From: an uncultured Neisseria sp.
GTDB taxonomy: Bacteria > Pseudomonadota > Gammaproteobacteria > Burkholderiales > Neisseriaceae
Direction: 5' to 3'
Assembly (NCBI GenBank): GCA_947097615.1
Contig: CAMURX010000049.1
Coordinates: forward strand, 1-10,664
Length of the DNA stretch: 10,664 nt
Shown here: positions 1 to 8,076 of the stretch, in pieces
Layout of the letters: every line of letters starts with the position of its first letter
Position numbering within the stretch: the first letter of the stretch is position 1
Made by a program: the position numbers and the translations under genes
The notes under the pieces: generated by a model
Database searches by the model: none
Seen by the model: only the letters and a program-made list of their open reading frames with translations
What the model was told of the DNA's origin: nothing

Positions 1-52
1 ACATTTATCTGGTTGCTACGGTTTTAAGGCTGGCTTGAATGTCAACAGACCC
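1..52 (-). mobile_element. Outer end of an insertion sequence (IS427/IS1301-like, tentative)
   Basis: Read on the minus strand, the block starts at position 52 with GGGTCTGTTGACATTCAA, directly after a TA dinucleotide (53-54). The same 20 bases (TA included) recur with one mismatch at 10610-10629 in the opposite orientation. A terminal repeat beginning GGGT and abutting TA fits IS elements that duplicate TA. The junction reads IS-TAG, which is compatible with the AYTAG target reported for the neisserial IS1301. Only about 52 bases of the element lie in the window, with no readable transposase. Assignment to a named element is inference. Confidence 0.5.
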
Positions 53-54
53 TA
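35..54 (-). repeat. Copy 1 of a 20-base inverted repeat shared by both window edges
   Basis: The minus strand reads TAGGGTCTGTTGACATTCAA. The plus strand at 10610-10629 reads TAGGGTGTGTTGACATTCAA, so 19 of 20 bases agree. Beyond the repeat the two sequences diverge at once, as expected for the left and right ends of one IS that share only their terminal inverted repeats. Confidence 0.75.
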
Positions 55-277
55 GTGATGAGTAGCACCTTTTTTGTCCTATATGCCCCATTCGGAGTTT
101 TCAGACGGCCTCAAAGCATTTCGGGGGAAAGGCGGTCAGAGCATCGGTTCGGACGCGCTTTGTTACCGCCGTAGCGGTAACGGAAGCGGCCGCCGTTTTC
201 GGCGGCGGGAATTTGTCTGCCGCGTTTGCCGGTGGGAAAAGACAGTTTCGGACAAAGGGCGGGGCGGTCTGCGGCGC
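55..277. other. Intergenic stretch with two adjacent hairpins, no gene seen
   Basis: No credible gene is visible in the first 333 bases. A DUS (reverse orientation) lies at 100-111. Two perfect hairpins follow each other: GTTACCGC (162-169) pairs with GCGGTAAC (174-181) around a 4-base loop, and GCCGCCG (189-195) pairs with CGGCGGC (200-206) around TTTT. Neither has a following T-run that would make a standard terminator. Possible short reading frames here have low-complexity Arg/Gly-rich translations and no convincing ribosome binding site. Confidence 0.6.
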
Positions 278-323
278 AAAAAGGCCGTCTGAAAACGGGA
301 TGGGGGTTTCAGACGGCCTTTTT
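278..323. terminator. DUS-pair hairpin terminator after the Sel1 gene
   Basis: AGGCCGTCTGAA (282-293) and its reverse complement (308-319) form a stem extended by A/T pairs to 278-323, around a loop of about 12 bases. Read on the minus strand it begins 10 bases after the Sel1 stop codon and ends in a run of five T residues. Inverted DUS pairs used as factor-independent terminators are a known habit of Neisseria. Confidence 0.85.
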
Positions 324-333
324 GCGTTCAGGT

Positions 334-1755
334 TCAGGGATGCGCCTGCCATTCTTCCATCAGGCGGCGCAGTTCTTCGGGGTGGTCGTGGCCGCTGTCG
401 ATGGCGGTTTGCAGCCATTTGCAGGCGATTTCGCTGTCCTGCGGCACGCCGATGCCGGAGTAGTGCAGGCAGGCGAGGTTGTATTGGGCGGTGGTGTCGC
501 CCTGGGTGGCGGCCTGGGTGAACCAGCGGGCGGCCTGTTTGGCGTCGGCTTCGACGCCTTCGCCGTTGTAATACATCATGCCGAGGTTGGTTTGCGCTTT
601 GGGATGGCCGTTGCGGGCGGCCATGGAGTAGTAGGCGAAGGCGCTTTCGAAATCCTGTGCCACGCCGATGCCGTAGTGGAGGGCGAAGCCGGATTGGTAG
701 TTGCGTTCGAGCGACTGCTGGAATTCGAGCACTTCCTGGTTGTAGGCGGGGTTGTCGACGTGGCTGCGCGAGTCGAGCATCAGCAGGCGCTGCATGGCGA
801 CGAGGCTGCCGTATTTGACGGCGTGTTCGTAGTATTCTCGGGCTTTTTCGAGATCGGTTTGGATGCCGAGGCCGTATTGGCGGATGTCGCCGAGCAGGCA
901 GAGGGCGTCGGGCTGGTTGTGGCGGGCGGCTTTGGCGGCGTAGAGGGCGGCTTTTTTGTAGTCGCGGCCGATGTGTTCGCCCGTCAGGTATTGTTTGGCG
1001 ATGAAGGCGCAGGCGGCATCGTCTTCCTGACGCACGGCTTTGTTGATCCATTTCATGCCTTCTTCGACATCGGCGGGCAGGTAGCGGCCTTCGAGTAGGA
1101 GTTTGCCCAGTTCGGCTTGGGCGGGGGCGACGTCGGCATCGGCGGCGATGCGCAGATGGTAGAGCGCCTGTTTGTGGTTTTTCGGCACGCCCTGTCCGTG
1201 CAGGAACTGGTTGGCCAGCTGCCAGTGGGCGGACACGATGCCTTGCGCGGCGGCCTGCTGGTAGAGCCGGTGTGCGGCGGGCAGGTTGGGGACTTTGCTG
1301 TGCTGGTAGTGGCGGGCGAGGAAGATTTGCGCCTGGGGATGGTGGTTTTTCGCCGCCTGCTGCGCCCAGTAAACGGCGCGTTCGTCTTGTTGTTTTTCGG
1401 CGTAATAGTGCATGACGCGCACCTGCGCGTCGGTGTGGCCTTCTTCGGCCAGTGAGAGATAGGCGGGGATGACGGTTTCGACGGGGACGCCGTTGTCTTC
1501 GCGCAGGAGGGCGAGGTTGTAACGGGCGGGGGTGTGGCCGCCTTCGGCGGCTTTGCGCAGCCAGTAGGTAGCTTGTACGCGGTTGGGTTCGGTGCCCATG
1601 CCGTACTGCATGCAGCCGCCCAGTTGGAACGCCGCTTCGGCATGGCCGGCTTCGGCCGCCTTTTCCAACAGGGGCAGGGCGGCGGCGTAGTCGGTGGGCA
1701 TGGCGGTGAGGTGCTGGCGTGCCTGCTGGAAGAGTGATTCGGCGTTTTCGGTCAT
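334..1755 (-). CDS. Sel1-like repeat protein, probably cytoplasmic
   Basis: The 473-residue product is almost wholly built of Sel1-like repeats, a helix-turn-helix solenoid related to TPRs that usually binds partner proteins. I see about twelve units of 34-37 residues, starting near residues 38, 74, 107, 138, 173, 209, 244, 280, 315, 350, 384 and 420. Typical signatures include AEAGHAEAAFQLG (35-47), AAEGGHTPARYNLA (69-82), AARNGHPKAQTNLGMMYYNG (379-398) and YNLACLHYSGIGVPQD (425-440). Units near residues 315-350 are the most degenerate. There is no signal peptide or membrane segment, unlike many exported Sel1 proteins, so a cytoplasmic scaffold role is inferred. The ATG at 1753-1755 is preceded by a plausible promoter but a poor ribosome binding site. 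It lies downstream of kdsA, separated by a terminator, so it is probably a separate unit. Partner and pathway are unknown. Confidence 0.88.
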   Translation of the reverse strand: MTENAESLFQQARQHLTAMPTDYAAALPLLEKAAEAGHAEAAFQLGGCMQYGMGTEPNRVQATYWLRKAAEGGHTPARYNLALLREDNGVPVETVIPAYLSLAEEGHTDAQVRVMHYYAEKQQDERAVYWAQQAAKNHHPQAQIFLARHYQHSKVPNLPAAHRLYQQAAAQGIVSAHWQLANQFLHGQGVPKNHKQALYHLRIAADADVAPAQAELGKLLLEGRYLPADVEEGMKWINKAVRQEDDAACAFIAKQYLTGEHIGRDYKKAALYAAKAARHNQPDALCLLGDIRQYGLGIQTDLEKAREYYEHAVKYGSLVAMQRLLMLDSRSHVDNPAYNQEVLEFQQSLERNYQSGFALHYGIGVAQDFESAFAYYSMAARNGHPKAQTNLGMMYYNGEGVEADAKQAARWFTQAATQGDTTAQYNLACLHYSGIGVPQDSEIACKWLQTAIDSGHDHPEELRRLMEEWQAHP

Positions 1756-1794
1756 GAACGTGGCGGGTTTATTGTTGTGTCTTTATGGCGGCGG

Positions 1795-1823
1795 ATTTTA
1801 GCGGATAACCGGCTTTTTTTCCA
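1795..1823 (-). promoter_or_regulatory. Predicted sigma-70 promoter of the Sel1 gene
   Basis: On the minus strand, TGGAAA (1818-1823, four of six matches to TTGACA) and TAAAAT (1795-1800, five of six matches to TATAAT) are separated by exactly 17 bases. Transcription would start near 1788, giving a leader of about 33 bases. Because a terminator lies between kdsA and this site, the Sel1 gene needs its own promoter, which supports the call. Confidence 0.55.
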
Positions 1824-1861
1824 TCGGGAAAACTGTTCGTCATGTCGGCCGGGCACGCGTT

Positions 1862-1909
1862 AAAAAGGCCGTCTGAAAACCTGTAAAACGGTTTTTCAGA
1901 CGGCCTTTT
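1862..1909. terminator. DUS-pair hairpin terminator after kdsA
   Basis: AGGCCGTCTGAA (1866-1877) and its reverse complement (1895-1906) form a long stem with A-rich and T-rich flanks, giving a T-run on either strand. It begins 2 bases after the kdsA stop when read leftward. Confidence 0.85.
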
Positions 1910-1910
1910 G

Positions 1911-3606
<1,696 letters not shown>

Positions 3607-3646
3607 TTGCTTGTCCTTATTGTGAGATTGTCAAAAAACGGGCGCG

Positions 3647-3675
3647 ATTATAGCCGAGATTGCCGGGCATGGGAA
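3647..3675 (-). promoter_or_regulatory. Predicted sigma-70 promoter of fabI
   Basis: On the minus strand a perfect TATAAT (3647-3652) lies 17 bases after TTCCCA (3670-3675, four of six matches to TTGACA). The predicted start near 3640 gives a leader of about 34 bases that contains AAGGA just before the fabI ATG. The -35 hexamer overlaps the foot of the DUS hairpin at 3674-3718. Confidence 0.7.
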
Positions 3676-3728
3676 AAGGCCGTCTGAAAGCTGAAAGAAC
3701 GGTTTCAGACGGCCTTTTCAGACGGCCT
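3674..3728. terminator. DUS-pair hairpin plus a third abutting DUS, between divergent genes
   Basis: AGGCCGTCTGAA (3677-3688) pairs with its reverse complement (3704-3715), with A-runs before and T-runs after, exactly like the neighbouring terminators. A further reverse-oriented copy (3717-3728) follows immediately. The hairpin sits between the starts of fabI (leftward) and cbrC (rightward), so it is at the 3' end of no gene. It may block transcription passing between the two units, or may mark a lost gene. Confidence 0.75.
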
Positions 3729-3745
3729 GATGCGGCAAAAACAGT

Positions 3746-3751
3746 TACAAT
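3746..3751 (+). promoter_or_regulatory. Possible -10 element of the cbrC unit (TACAAT)
   Basis: TACAAT (five of six matches to TATAAT) lies 121 bases before the cbrC start; no good -35 is visible at the right distance. The 11-mer TACAATGCGCC (3746-3756) recurs in front of rsmI at 9514-9524, which supports a shared promoter-type element. If it is used, the hairpin at 3769-3821 would be in the transcript leader. Confidence 0.35.
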
Positions 3752-3768
3752 GCGCCCGCACCGCATAG

Positions 3769-3821
3769 TTTTCAGACGGCCTCAAACTGCCGCGCCAAGA
3801 GGCAGTGAGGCCGTCTGAAAA
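3769..3821. repeat. Extended hairpin with DUS arms in reversed orientation, upstream of cbrC
   Basis: The left arm TTTTCAGACGGCCTC (3769-3783) pairs perfectly with 3807-3821. After a 2-base bulge, ACTGCC (3786-3791) pairs with GGCAGT (3801-3806) around a 9-base loop. That makes about 21 base pairs. The DUS copies run reverse then forward (3771-3782, 3808-3819), opposite to the terminator pairs in this window, and no T-run follows on either strand. It ends 50 bases before the cbrC start. Confidence 0.75.
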
Positions 3822-3871
3822 CGAAGCTTCAACAAAGTTGCAACCGCATTCCTACCCGCGAAAGAATTGCC

Positions 3872-4702
3872 GTGAACACCGATGCCATCAACAATCTGGT
3901 CGAAGAAGCCGACGCACTCGATCCCAACAGCCGCCTGCTGCGCATGTTCGAAATCGAACCGCTCATCGCCGCAGCAGCAGACAGCCCGGAAAAACACCGC
4001 GCTTTTGCCCGCGTCTATGCCGCGCTCGGGCGTTACCAAACCGCCCTCACCCATTTTCAAACGACCTCCAACCGCAAAGACTCGCAAGACCGCGCCGATT
4101 TCGCCTACCTGAAAAACCTCGCCGAACACTACGGCGACGACAAACAGCCCACCGAACGCCCGCTGCCCGTTACCGCCGAACTCAAAGCCGCCCTGCCTCA
4201 GTTCAAATACTGCCCCGACCCGCTGGCATCGGGCATTTTCCGCACGCAGGAAAAAGCCGTCTCCTGCGACTGCTGTCGGCGCGACACTCACGTGTTCTAC
4301 ACCCACCCCTTTTACAGCTGCGGCGACATCAACGCCCTCTGCCCCGAGTGCATCGCCAGCGGACGCGCCGCCGAAGCATTTGAGGGCGCGTTTGTTATCC
4401 GCCACCACGTTTCGCAGGCAATCGGCAAAGCGCAGCAAGACGAACTCTGCCTGCGCACGCCGTCCTATTCAAGCTGGCAGGAAGCGCAATGGGCAGACCA
4501 CTGCGGCGACTACTGCGCCTTTGTCGGCTATGCCGACTGGGAAGACTTGGAGCGGCAAGGCATCGCCGAGGGCATAGAATGGCTGGATTTCCAGCCCGAG
4601 CCCGAAGACCGCCCCTATATCCGCAACGGCGGCTCCATGGTCGGCTGCCTGTTCCGCTGTCTGCACTGCGGGCAGCACGTTTTGCACGTTGATTTGGACT
4701 AG
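3872..4702 (+). CDS. CbrC/UPF0167 family protein with an extra N-terminal region
   Basis: The C-terminal part (about residues 105-276) matches the UPF0167 family typified by E. coli CbrC, a CreB-regulated protein linked to colicin E2 tolerance; its biochemistry is unknown. Recognisable blocks are LPQFKYCPDPLASGIF (108-123), three Cys-x2-Cys pairs (132/135, 157/160, 263/266) that look like metal ligands, and the closing FRCLHCGQHVLHVDLD. The first 100 residues are not part of the usual CbrC protein; FARVYAALGRYQTALTHFQ (45-63) resembles a single TPR helix pair. No signal peptide or membrane segment is seen. The start is GTG at 3872, with only a weak AAAGA ahead of it; an ATG at 3882 is out of frame. 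It is the first gene of the rightward block, 119 bases before the next. A role in stress or toxin tolerance is only by analogy. Confidence 0.88.
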   Translation: MNTDAINNLVEEADALDPNSRLLRMFEIEPLIAAAADSPEKHRAFARVYAALGRYQTALTHFQTTSNRKDSQDRADFAYLKNLAEHYGDDKQPTERPLPVTAELKAALPQFKYCPDPLASGIFRTQEKAVSCDCCRRDTHVFYTHPFYSCGDINALCPECIASGRAAEAFEGAFVIRHHVSQAIGKAQQDELCLRTPSYSSWQEAQWADHCGDYCAFVGYADWEDLERQGIAEGIEWLDFQPEPEDRPYIRNGGSMVGCLFRCLHCGQHVLHVDLD

Positions 4703-4821
4703 GTTTGCCTGCCATCATTCTGGCGGCGGTGCTTTGGGATGCAAATCCGCTTCAAGCCGATTACCGGCACGCCCCGCCTGTTTCAGGCATCCCTTAACCC
4801 ACCGCCACAAGATTCTCCATC

Positions 4822-5184
4822 ATGCCAACCCACCCGCACAAAGCAGCCTGCTACCGCGCCATTGATGATTTTCTCGCCGCCTACCAAACCCGCAATATCG
4901 ACCTGCTCGACAGCCGCTACGGCATCGGGGCGGAAGTGTTGGAAGAAATCGACGAAAGCGTTAGTTTCGCGCCGGATAAAACCCGGCTGCACATCTGCCC
5001 CCTGAGTGAAGCCGACCGCATCATCAGCGGCCAACCGTATCTCTATATGGACGAAATCGACGGCGGCTATCTGGTCGAATGCGCCCTGTTTCTGGATAAC
5101 GAACACATCGGCTACATTATGGGCGAATTCAACCGCCAACCCGACGGCAGCCACCGCTTCCACTTCCAATATTTCAGCCTCTAA
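4822..5184 (+). CDS. Hypothetical 120-residue acidic protein
   Basis: I do not recognise this family. The protein is small, soluble and acidic, with no signal peptide or membrane segment. The N-terminal part (KAACYRAIDDFLAAYQTRNI, residues 7-26) looks helical. The C-terminal part alternates hydrophobic and polar residues (YLYMDEID, GYLVECALFLDNEHIGYIMG, HRFHFQYFSL), suggesting a small beta sheet. Codon use is like that of its neighbours and the frame is intact, which supports a real gene. The ATG at 4822 has only a weak purine-rich site ahead of it. It follows the CbrC-family gene on the same strand and precedes a DUF2818 gene by 55 bases. Its size and solitary alpha-plus-beta look resemble orphan immunity or small adaptor proteins, but that is a guess. 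Confidence 0.75.
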   Translation: MPTHPHKAACYRAIDDFLAAYQTRNIDLLDSRYGIGAEVLEEIDESVSFAPDKTRLHICPLSEADRIISGQPYLYMDEIDGGYLVECALFLDNEHIGYIMGEFNRQPDGSHRFHFQYFSL

Positions 5185-5239
5185 CCCGCCAGAAAGGCCG
5201 CAGCCGCCACGCCAACCCCCGAAACAACACGGACACATC

Positions 5240-5539
5240 ATGACCGCCCCCATGTACACCCTCATCGCCCTCGCCCTCATCCTGGCCAACCTGCCCTTCC
5301 TCAGCACGCGCCTGTTCGGCGTCAAAGCCCTGCCGCGCAAACACGCCGGACACCACCTACTCGAACTGGCCGCCGCCTTCGCTCTCACCGGCGCGCTCGC
5401 CCGCCTGCTCGAAAGCCGCGCCGGCAGCGTCCACTCGCAGGGCTGGGAATTTTATGCCGTCTGCGCCTGCCTGTTCCTCGTCGCCGCCTTCCCCGGCTTC
5501 GTCTGGCGTTATTTCTGGCAGGAGCGCGACAAACAGTAA
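5240..5539 (+). CDS. DUF2818 family small membrane protein
   Basis: The 99-residue product has three predicted membrane helices (about 5-22, 40-57 and 70-89) and the DUF2818 marks: ILANLPFLSTRLFGV (14-28), LLELAAAFALTGALARLLES (40-59), then QGWEFYAVCACLFLVAAFPG (67-86) and an aromatic FVWRYFW tail. In many beta-proteobacteria a gene of this family follows the last NADH dehydrogenase gene (nuoN); here no nuo gene is present. Its function is unknown, and an inner-membrane location is inferred from the helices. I chose the ATG at 5240 because it gives the family's usual length; the same frame is open back to 5006, but that would overlap the upstream gene by 179 bases. A DUS lies 11 bases after the stop, before proB. 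Confidence 0.85.
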   Translation: MTAPMYTLIALALILANLPFLSTRLFGVKALPRKHAGHHLLELAAAFALTGALARLLESRAGSVHSQGWEFYAVCACLFLVAAFPGFVWRYFWQERDKQ

Positions 5540-5550
5540 TCCCTTCTTTC

Positions 5551-5562
5551 AGGCCGTCTGAA
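5551..5562 (+). repeat. Single DNA uptake sequence between DUF2818 gene and proB
   Basis: A perfect AGGCCGTCTGAA that is not part of an inverted pair. It lies in the 45-base gap before proB, 11 bases upstream of the proB Shine-Dalgarno. Most other copies here form hairpins, so this one probably serves only in DNA uptake. Confidence 0.9.
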
Positions 5563-5584
5563 AAATACAAACAAAGGAGAAAAC

Positions 5585-6706
5585 ATGGAAAACCCCAACA
5601 TCGCCCAAGCCCGCCTGATCGTCGTCAAAGCCGGCTCCAGCCTCGTCACCGCCGAAGGGCGCGGCATCGACCAAGACGCCCTCAACCGTTGGGCATCGCA
5701 AATCGCCGCCCTCAAACAGCGCGGCATCCGCATCGTCTTCGTTTCCAGCGGCGCCATCGCCGAAGGCATCAAACGCCTCGGCTGGCCGCGCCGCCCCACC
5801 GCCCTCAACGAACTCCAGGCCGCCGCCGCCGTCGGCCAGACAGGCATCGCCCAAGCCTACGAAGCCGCCTTCCGCCCGCACGGCATCCACACCGCGCAAA
5901 TCCTCCTCACCCACGAAGACCTCAGCAGCCGCACCCGCTACCTCAACGCCCGCAGCACCCTCAAAACCCTGCTGGACAAAGGCATCGTCCCCGTCATCAA
6001 CGAAAACGACACCGTCACCACCGACGAAATCAAACTCGGCGACAACGACACCCTGGCCGCCCTCGTCGCCAACCTTATCGACGCCGACGCCCTCGTCATC
6101 CTCACCGACCAGCGCGGCCTCTACGACAGCGACCCGCGCAAAAACCCGCAGGCGCAATTCATCGCCTGCATTGCCGCCGACCACCCCGAACTCGAAAACA
6201 TGGCCGGCGGCGCGGGCAGCGGCATCGGCACGGGCGGCATGTACACCAAAGTGCGCGCCGCCAAACGCGCCGCCTTGGGCGGCGCCGCCACCGTCGTCGC
6301 CTCCGGCCGTGAAGCCGACGTCCTCCTGCGCCTGGCAGACGGAGAAAGCATCGGCACGCTTTTCACCAGCAGCCAAAACCGCATCGCCGCCCGCAAACAA
6401 TGGCTGCTCGGCCACATCCGTCCCGCCGGAAAAATCACCGTCGACGCCGGCGCCGTAACCGCCCTTGTCGAAAAACACAGCAGCCTGCTGCCCGTCGGCT
6501 GCACCGCCGTCGAAGGCAGCTTCCACCGCGGCGAACTTGTCGCCATCTGCAACGCCGACGGCCACGAAATCGCCCGCGGCCTCGCCAACTACGGCAGCGG
6601 CGAAACCGAACGCATCCTGAAAACCCCGTCCGAACACATTGCCGCCAAACTCGGCTACGTCTGGGAAGAAGAACTCGTCCACCGCGACAATATGGCGCAC
6701 TGGTAA
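5585..6706 (+). CDS. proB: Glutamate 5-kinase
   Basis: ProB phosphorylates L-glutamate with ATP to gamma-glutamyl phosphate, the first and usually proline-inhibited step of proline synthesis in the cytosol. The 373 residues have the full two-domain form. The amino-acid kinase domain (about 10-260) shows [10 protein letters not shown] (13-22, Lys15), [14 protein letters not shown] (53-66), [34 protein letters not shown] (136-155) and [14 protein letters not shown] (172-185), then the [15 protein letters not shown] segment. A C-terminal PUA domain (about 280-360) holds [10 protein letters not shown] and [15 protein letters not shown]. The ATG has the strongest ribosome binding site in the window (AAGGAGA at 5574-5580). 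It starts 45 bases after the DUF2818 gene, so co-transcription is possible. proA, which is often adjacent, is absent; two DUS hairpins follow. Confidence 0.97.
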   Translation: MENPNIAQARLIVVKAGSSLVTAEGRGIDQDALNRWASQIAALKQRGIRIVFVSSGAIAEGIKRLGWPRRPTALNELQAAAAVGQTGIAQAYEAAFRPHGIHTAQILLTHEDLSSRTRYLNARSTLKTLLDKGIVPVINENDTVTTDEIKLGDNDTLAALVANLIDADALVILTDQRGLYDSDPRKNPQAQFIACIAADHPELENMAGGAGSGIGTGGMYTKVRAAKRAALGGAATVVASGREADVLLRLADGESIGTLFTSSQNRIAARKQWLLGHIRPAGKITVDAGAVTALVEKHSSLLPVGCTAVEGSFHRGELVAICNADGHEIARGLANYGSGETERILKTPSEHIAAKLGYVWEEELVHRDNMAHW

Positions 6707-6725
6707 ATCCACCGTGCAAAAGGCA

Positions 6726-6762
6726 AGAGGCCGTCTGAAAAATTGTTTTTCAGACGGCCTCT
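6726..6762. terminator. DUS-pair hairpin after proB, 17 perfect base pairs
   Basis: Positions 6726-6742 and 6746-6762 are perfect inverted complements around the loop TTG, containing DUS copies at 6728-6739 and 6749-6760. It begins 19 bases after the proB stop. The right arm is followed by CTCC and not by a T-run, so on the plus strand it is a very stable hairpin but not a classical T-tailed terminator. Confidence 0.8.
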
Positions 6763-6798
6763 CTCCTGTCTGTCTCCCTTCAAACTTGCGGACTGAAT

Positions 6799-6843
6799 AA
6801 AAGGCCGTCTGAAAACGTGTTTTCTGCTTTCAGACGGCCTTTT
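6799..6843. terminator. Second DUS-pair hairpin, terminator for the convergent genes
   Basis: A 16-base stem (6799-6814 with 6828-6843) contains DUS copies at 6802-6813 and 6829-6840 and ends in four T residues on either strand. It lies between proB and the convergent rRNA methyltransferase gene (stop at 6859), so it can end transcription of the leftward gene and back up the proB hairpin. Confidence 0.85.
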
Positions 6844-6858
6844 GTTCCAAACAGGCAT

Positions 6859-8001
6859 TCAGCGGTTGCTGCCCGCCACCATGTCGAGGAGGAAGAGGCG
6901 GCAGTCGAGTTTGCCGTTGTAGAGGGGGATTTTGCGTTTGGGGGTGAGGCGCATGATTTTGGGCATGTCGCGGTCGCCGGTGAACATGCCGATGCGCCAG
7001 CCTGCGTAGTGTTGTTTGAGCCAGCTGCCCAGTTGCGGGTAGAGGGCGTGCAGGGTTTGGATTTCGGCCAGGCGCACGCCGTAGGGCGGGTTGGAGAGCA
7101 TGATGCCGTTTTCGCCGTTGGGGCGGGCGTCCTGTGCGTCGCAGGTGGCGATGTCGATGAACATGTCGGCTTCGGCGGCGAGGGCGTTGGCGAGGGCTGC
7201 ACGGGTCATGGCGCGGTCGTTGTCGCTGGCGGCGATGCTTGCAGACGGCCTGTTTTTGATTTGGGCGCGGGCTTGGGTTTTGAGGTCTGCCCATAGGGCC
7301 GGGTCGTGCTTGGCCAGTTTTTCAAAACCGAAGCGGCGCATGAGGCCGGGGGCGCGGTTGAGGGCGATCCAGGCGGCTTCGATGGCGAGGGTGCCGCTGC
7401 CGCAGAAGGGGTCTTGGAAGGGCTGTGTGCCGTCGTAACCGGCAAGCAGGAGGAGGCCGGCGGCGAGGTTTTCGCGCAGGGGGGCTTCGCCGGTGTCTTG
7501 GCGGTAGCCGCGTTTGAAGAGGGCTTCGCCGCTGGTGTCGAGGAAGATTTGCGCGCTTTTGTCGTCGAGGAAGAGGCGGATGCGGAAGTCGGGATTGTGT
7601 TTGTCGACGGAGGGGCGGCGGCCGCTCTGTTCGCGGAAGTGGTCGCAGAGGGCGTCTTTGGTTTTGAGGCTGACGAAGTCGAGGCTTTTGACGGCAGCGC
7701 GGCGGCCTTCGCTGTGGACTTTTATGGTGTGGCCGTCTGAAAACCATTCGTGCCAGGGGATGTTGCGGGCGAGGCGGTAGATGTCGTTTTCGCTGCGGTA
7801 TGCGCCGTGGGCGAGGCGGACGAGGACGCGGGAGGCGGTGCGGGAATGGAGGTTGGCGCGGTAGATTTGTTCGAGGCCGCCCCGGCAGGACGCGCCGCCG
7901 TCGGCGGCTTGGATGTGTGTGCAGCCTTGGTCGGCGAGTTCTTGTGCGAGAACGGTTTCGAGGCCACGCGGGCAGGTGGCGAAGAGGGTGTAATCGGTCA
8001 T
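6859..8001 (-). CDS. rlmL: THUMP-domain class I rRNA methyltransferase, RlmL type
   Basis: The 380-residue protein matches the N-terminal half of E. coli RlmKL, which makes m2G2445 in 23S rRNA using S-adenosylmethionine. The N-terminus reads [19 protein letters not shown] (4-22), then a THUMP RNA-binding region (about 45-155). The linker [16 protein letters not shown] (153-168) leads into the methyltransferase domain: [12 protein letters not shown] (173-184), motif I as [14 protein letters not shown] (197-210) and the catalytic NPPYG (304-308). E. coli fuses this to a second methyltransferase, RlmK; that half is absent here, as in many bacteria. The ATG at 7999-8001 has a poor ribosome binding site. 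It lies 75 bases after the small secreted-protein gene. The gene carries two imperfect DUS copies (near 7239 and at 7730-7741). The exact target nucleotide is inferred from the family. Confidence 0.9.
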   Translation of the reverse strand: MTDYTLFATCPRGLETVLAQELADQGCTHIQAADGGASCRGGLEQIYRANLHSRTASRVLVRLAHGAYRSENDIYRLARNIPWHEWFSDGHTIKVHSEGRRAAVKSLDFVSLKTKDALCDHFREQSGRRPSVDKHNPDFRIRLFLDDKSAQIFLDTSGEALFKRGYRQDTGEAPLRENLAAGLLLLAGYDGTQPFQDPFCGSGTLAIEAAWIALNRAPGLMRRFGFEKLAKHDPALWADLKTQARAQIKNRPSASIAASDNDRAMTRAALANALAAEADMFIDIATCDAQDARPNGENGIMLSNPPYGVRLAEIQTLHALYPQLGSWLKQHYAGWRIGMFTGDRDMPKIMRLTPKRKIPLYNGKLDCRLFLLDMVAGSNR

Positions 8002-8035
8002 GGGACGGGTTTTCTGTGGCGGCGGGTTGCCAAAA

Positions 8036-8061
8036 CGTTATCCCCGCTAGGGCGGGGACGG
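8036..8061. repeat. GC-rich palindrome, dRS3/REP-like
   Basis: TCCCCGC (8041-8047) and GCGGGGA (8052-8058) pair around TAGG, inside CGTTATCCCCGC...GCGGGGACGG. The layout resembles the CGTCATTCCCGC...GCGGGAAT palindromes dispersed in Neisseria intergenic DNA. It sits between the secreted-protein gene and the rRNA methyltransferase gene and has no T-run. The family assignment is inference. Confidence 0.45.
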
Positions 8062-8076
8062 CCTGTGCGGCGGGGG

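Noticed and set aside
226..1098. Long open frame antisense to the Sel1 gene, translating to Gly/Val/Phe-rich sequence
   Set aside because: It is the mirror of a GC-rich coding gene; low-complexity translation with no family motif, whereas the minus strand encodes clear Sel1 repeats.
5006..5539. Longer DUF2818 frame starting at 5006
   Set aside because: It would overlap the upstream gene by 179 bases; the ATG at 5240 gives the usual family length and first membrane helix.
5549..6712. 387-codon open frame antisense to proB
   Set aside because: Gly/Asp/Phe/Val-rich shadow of proB with no recognisable domain; proB itself has every family motif and a strong ribosome binding site.
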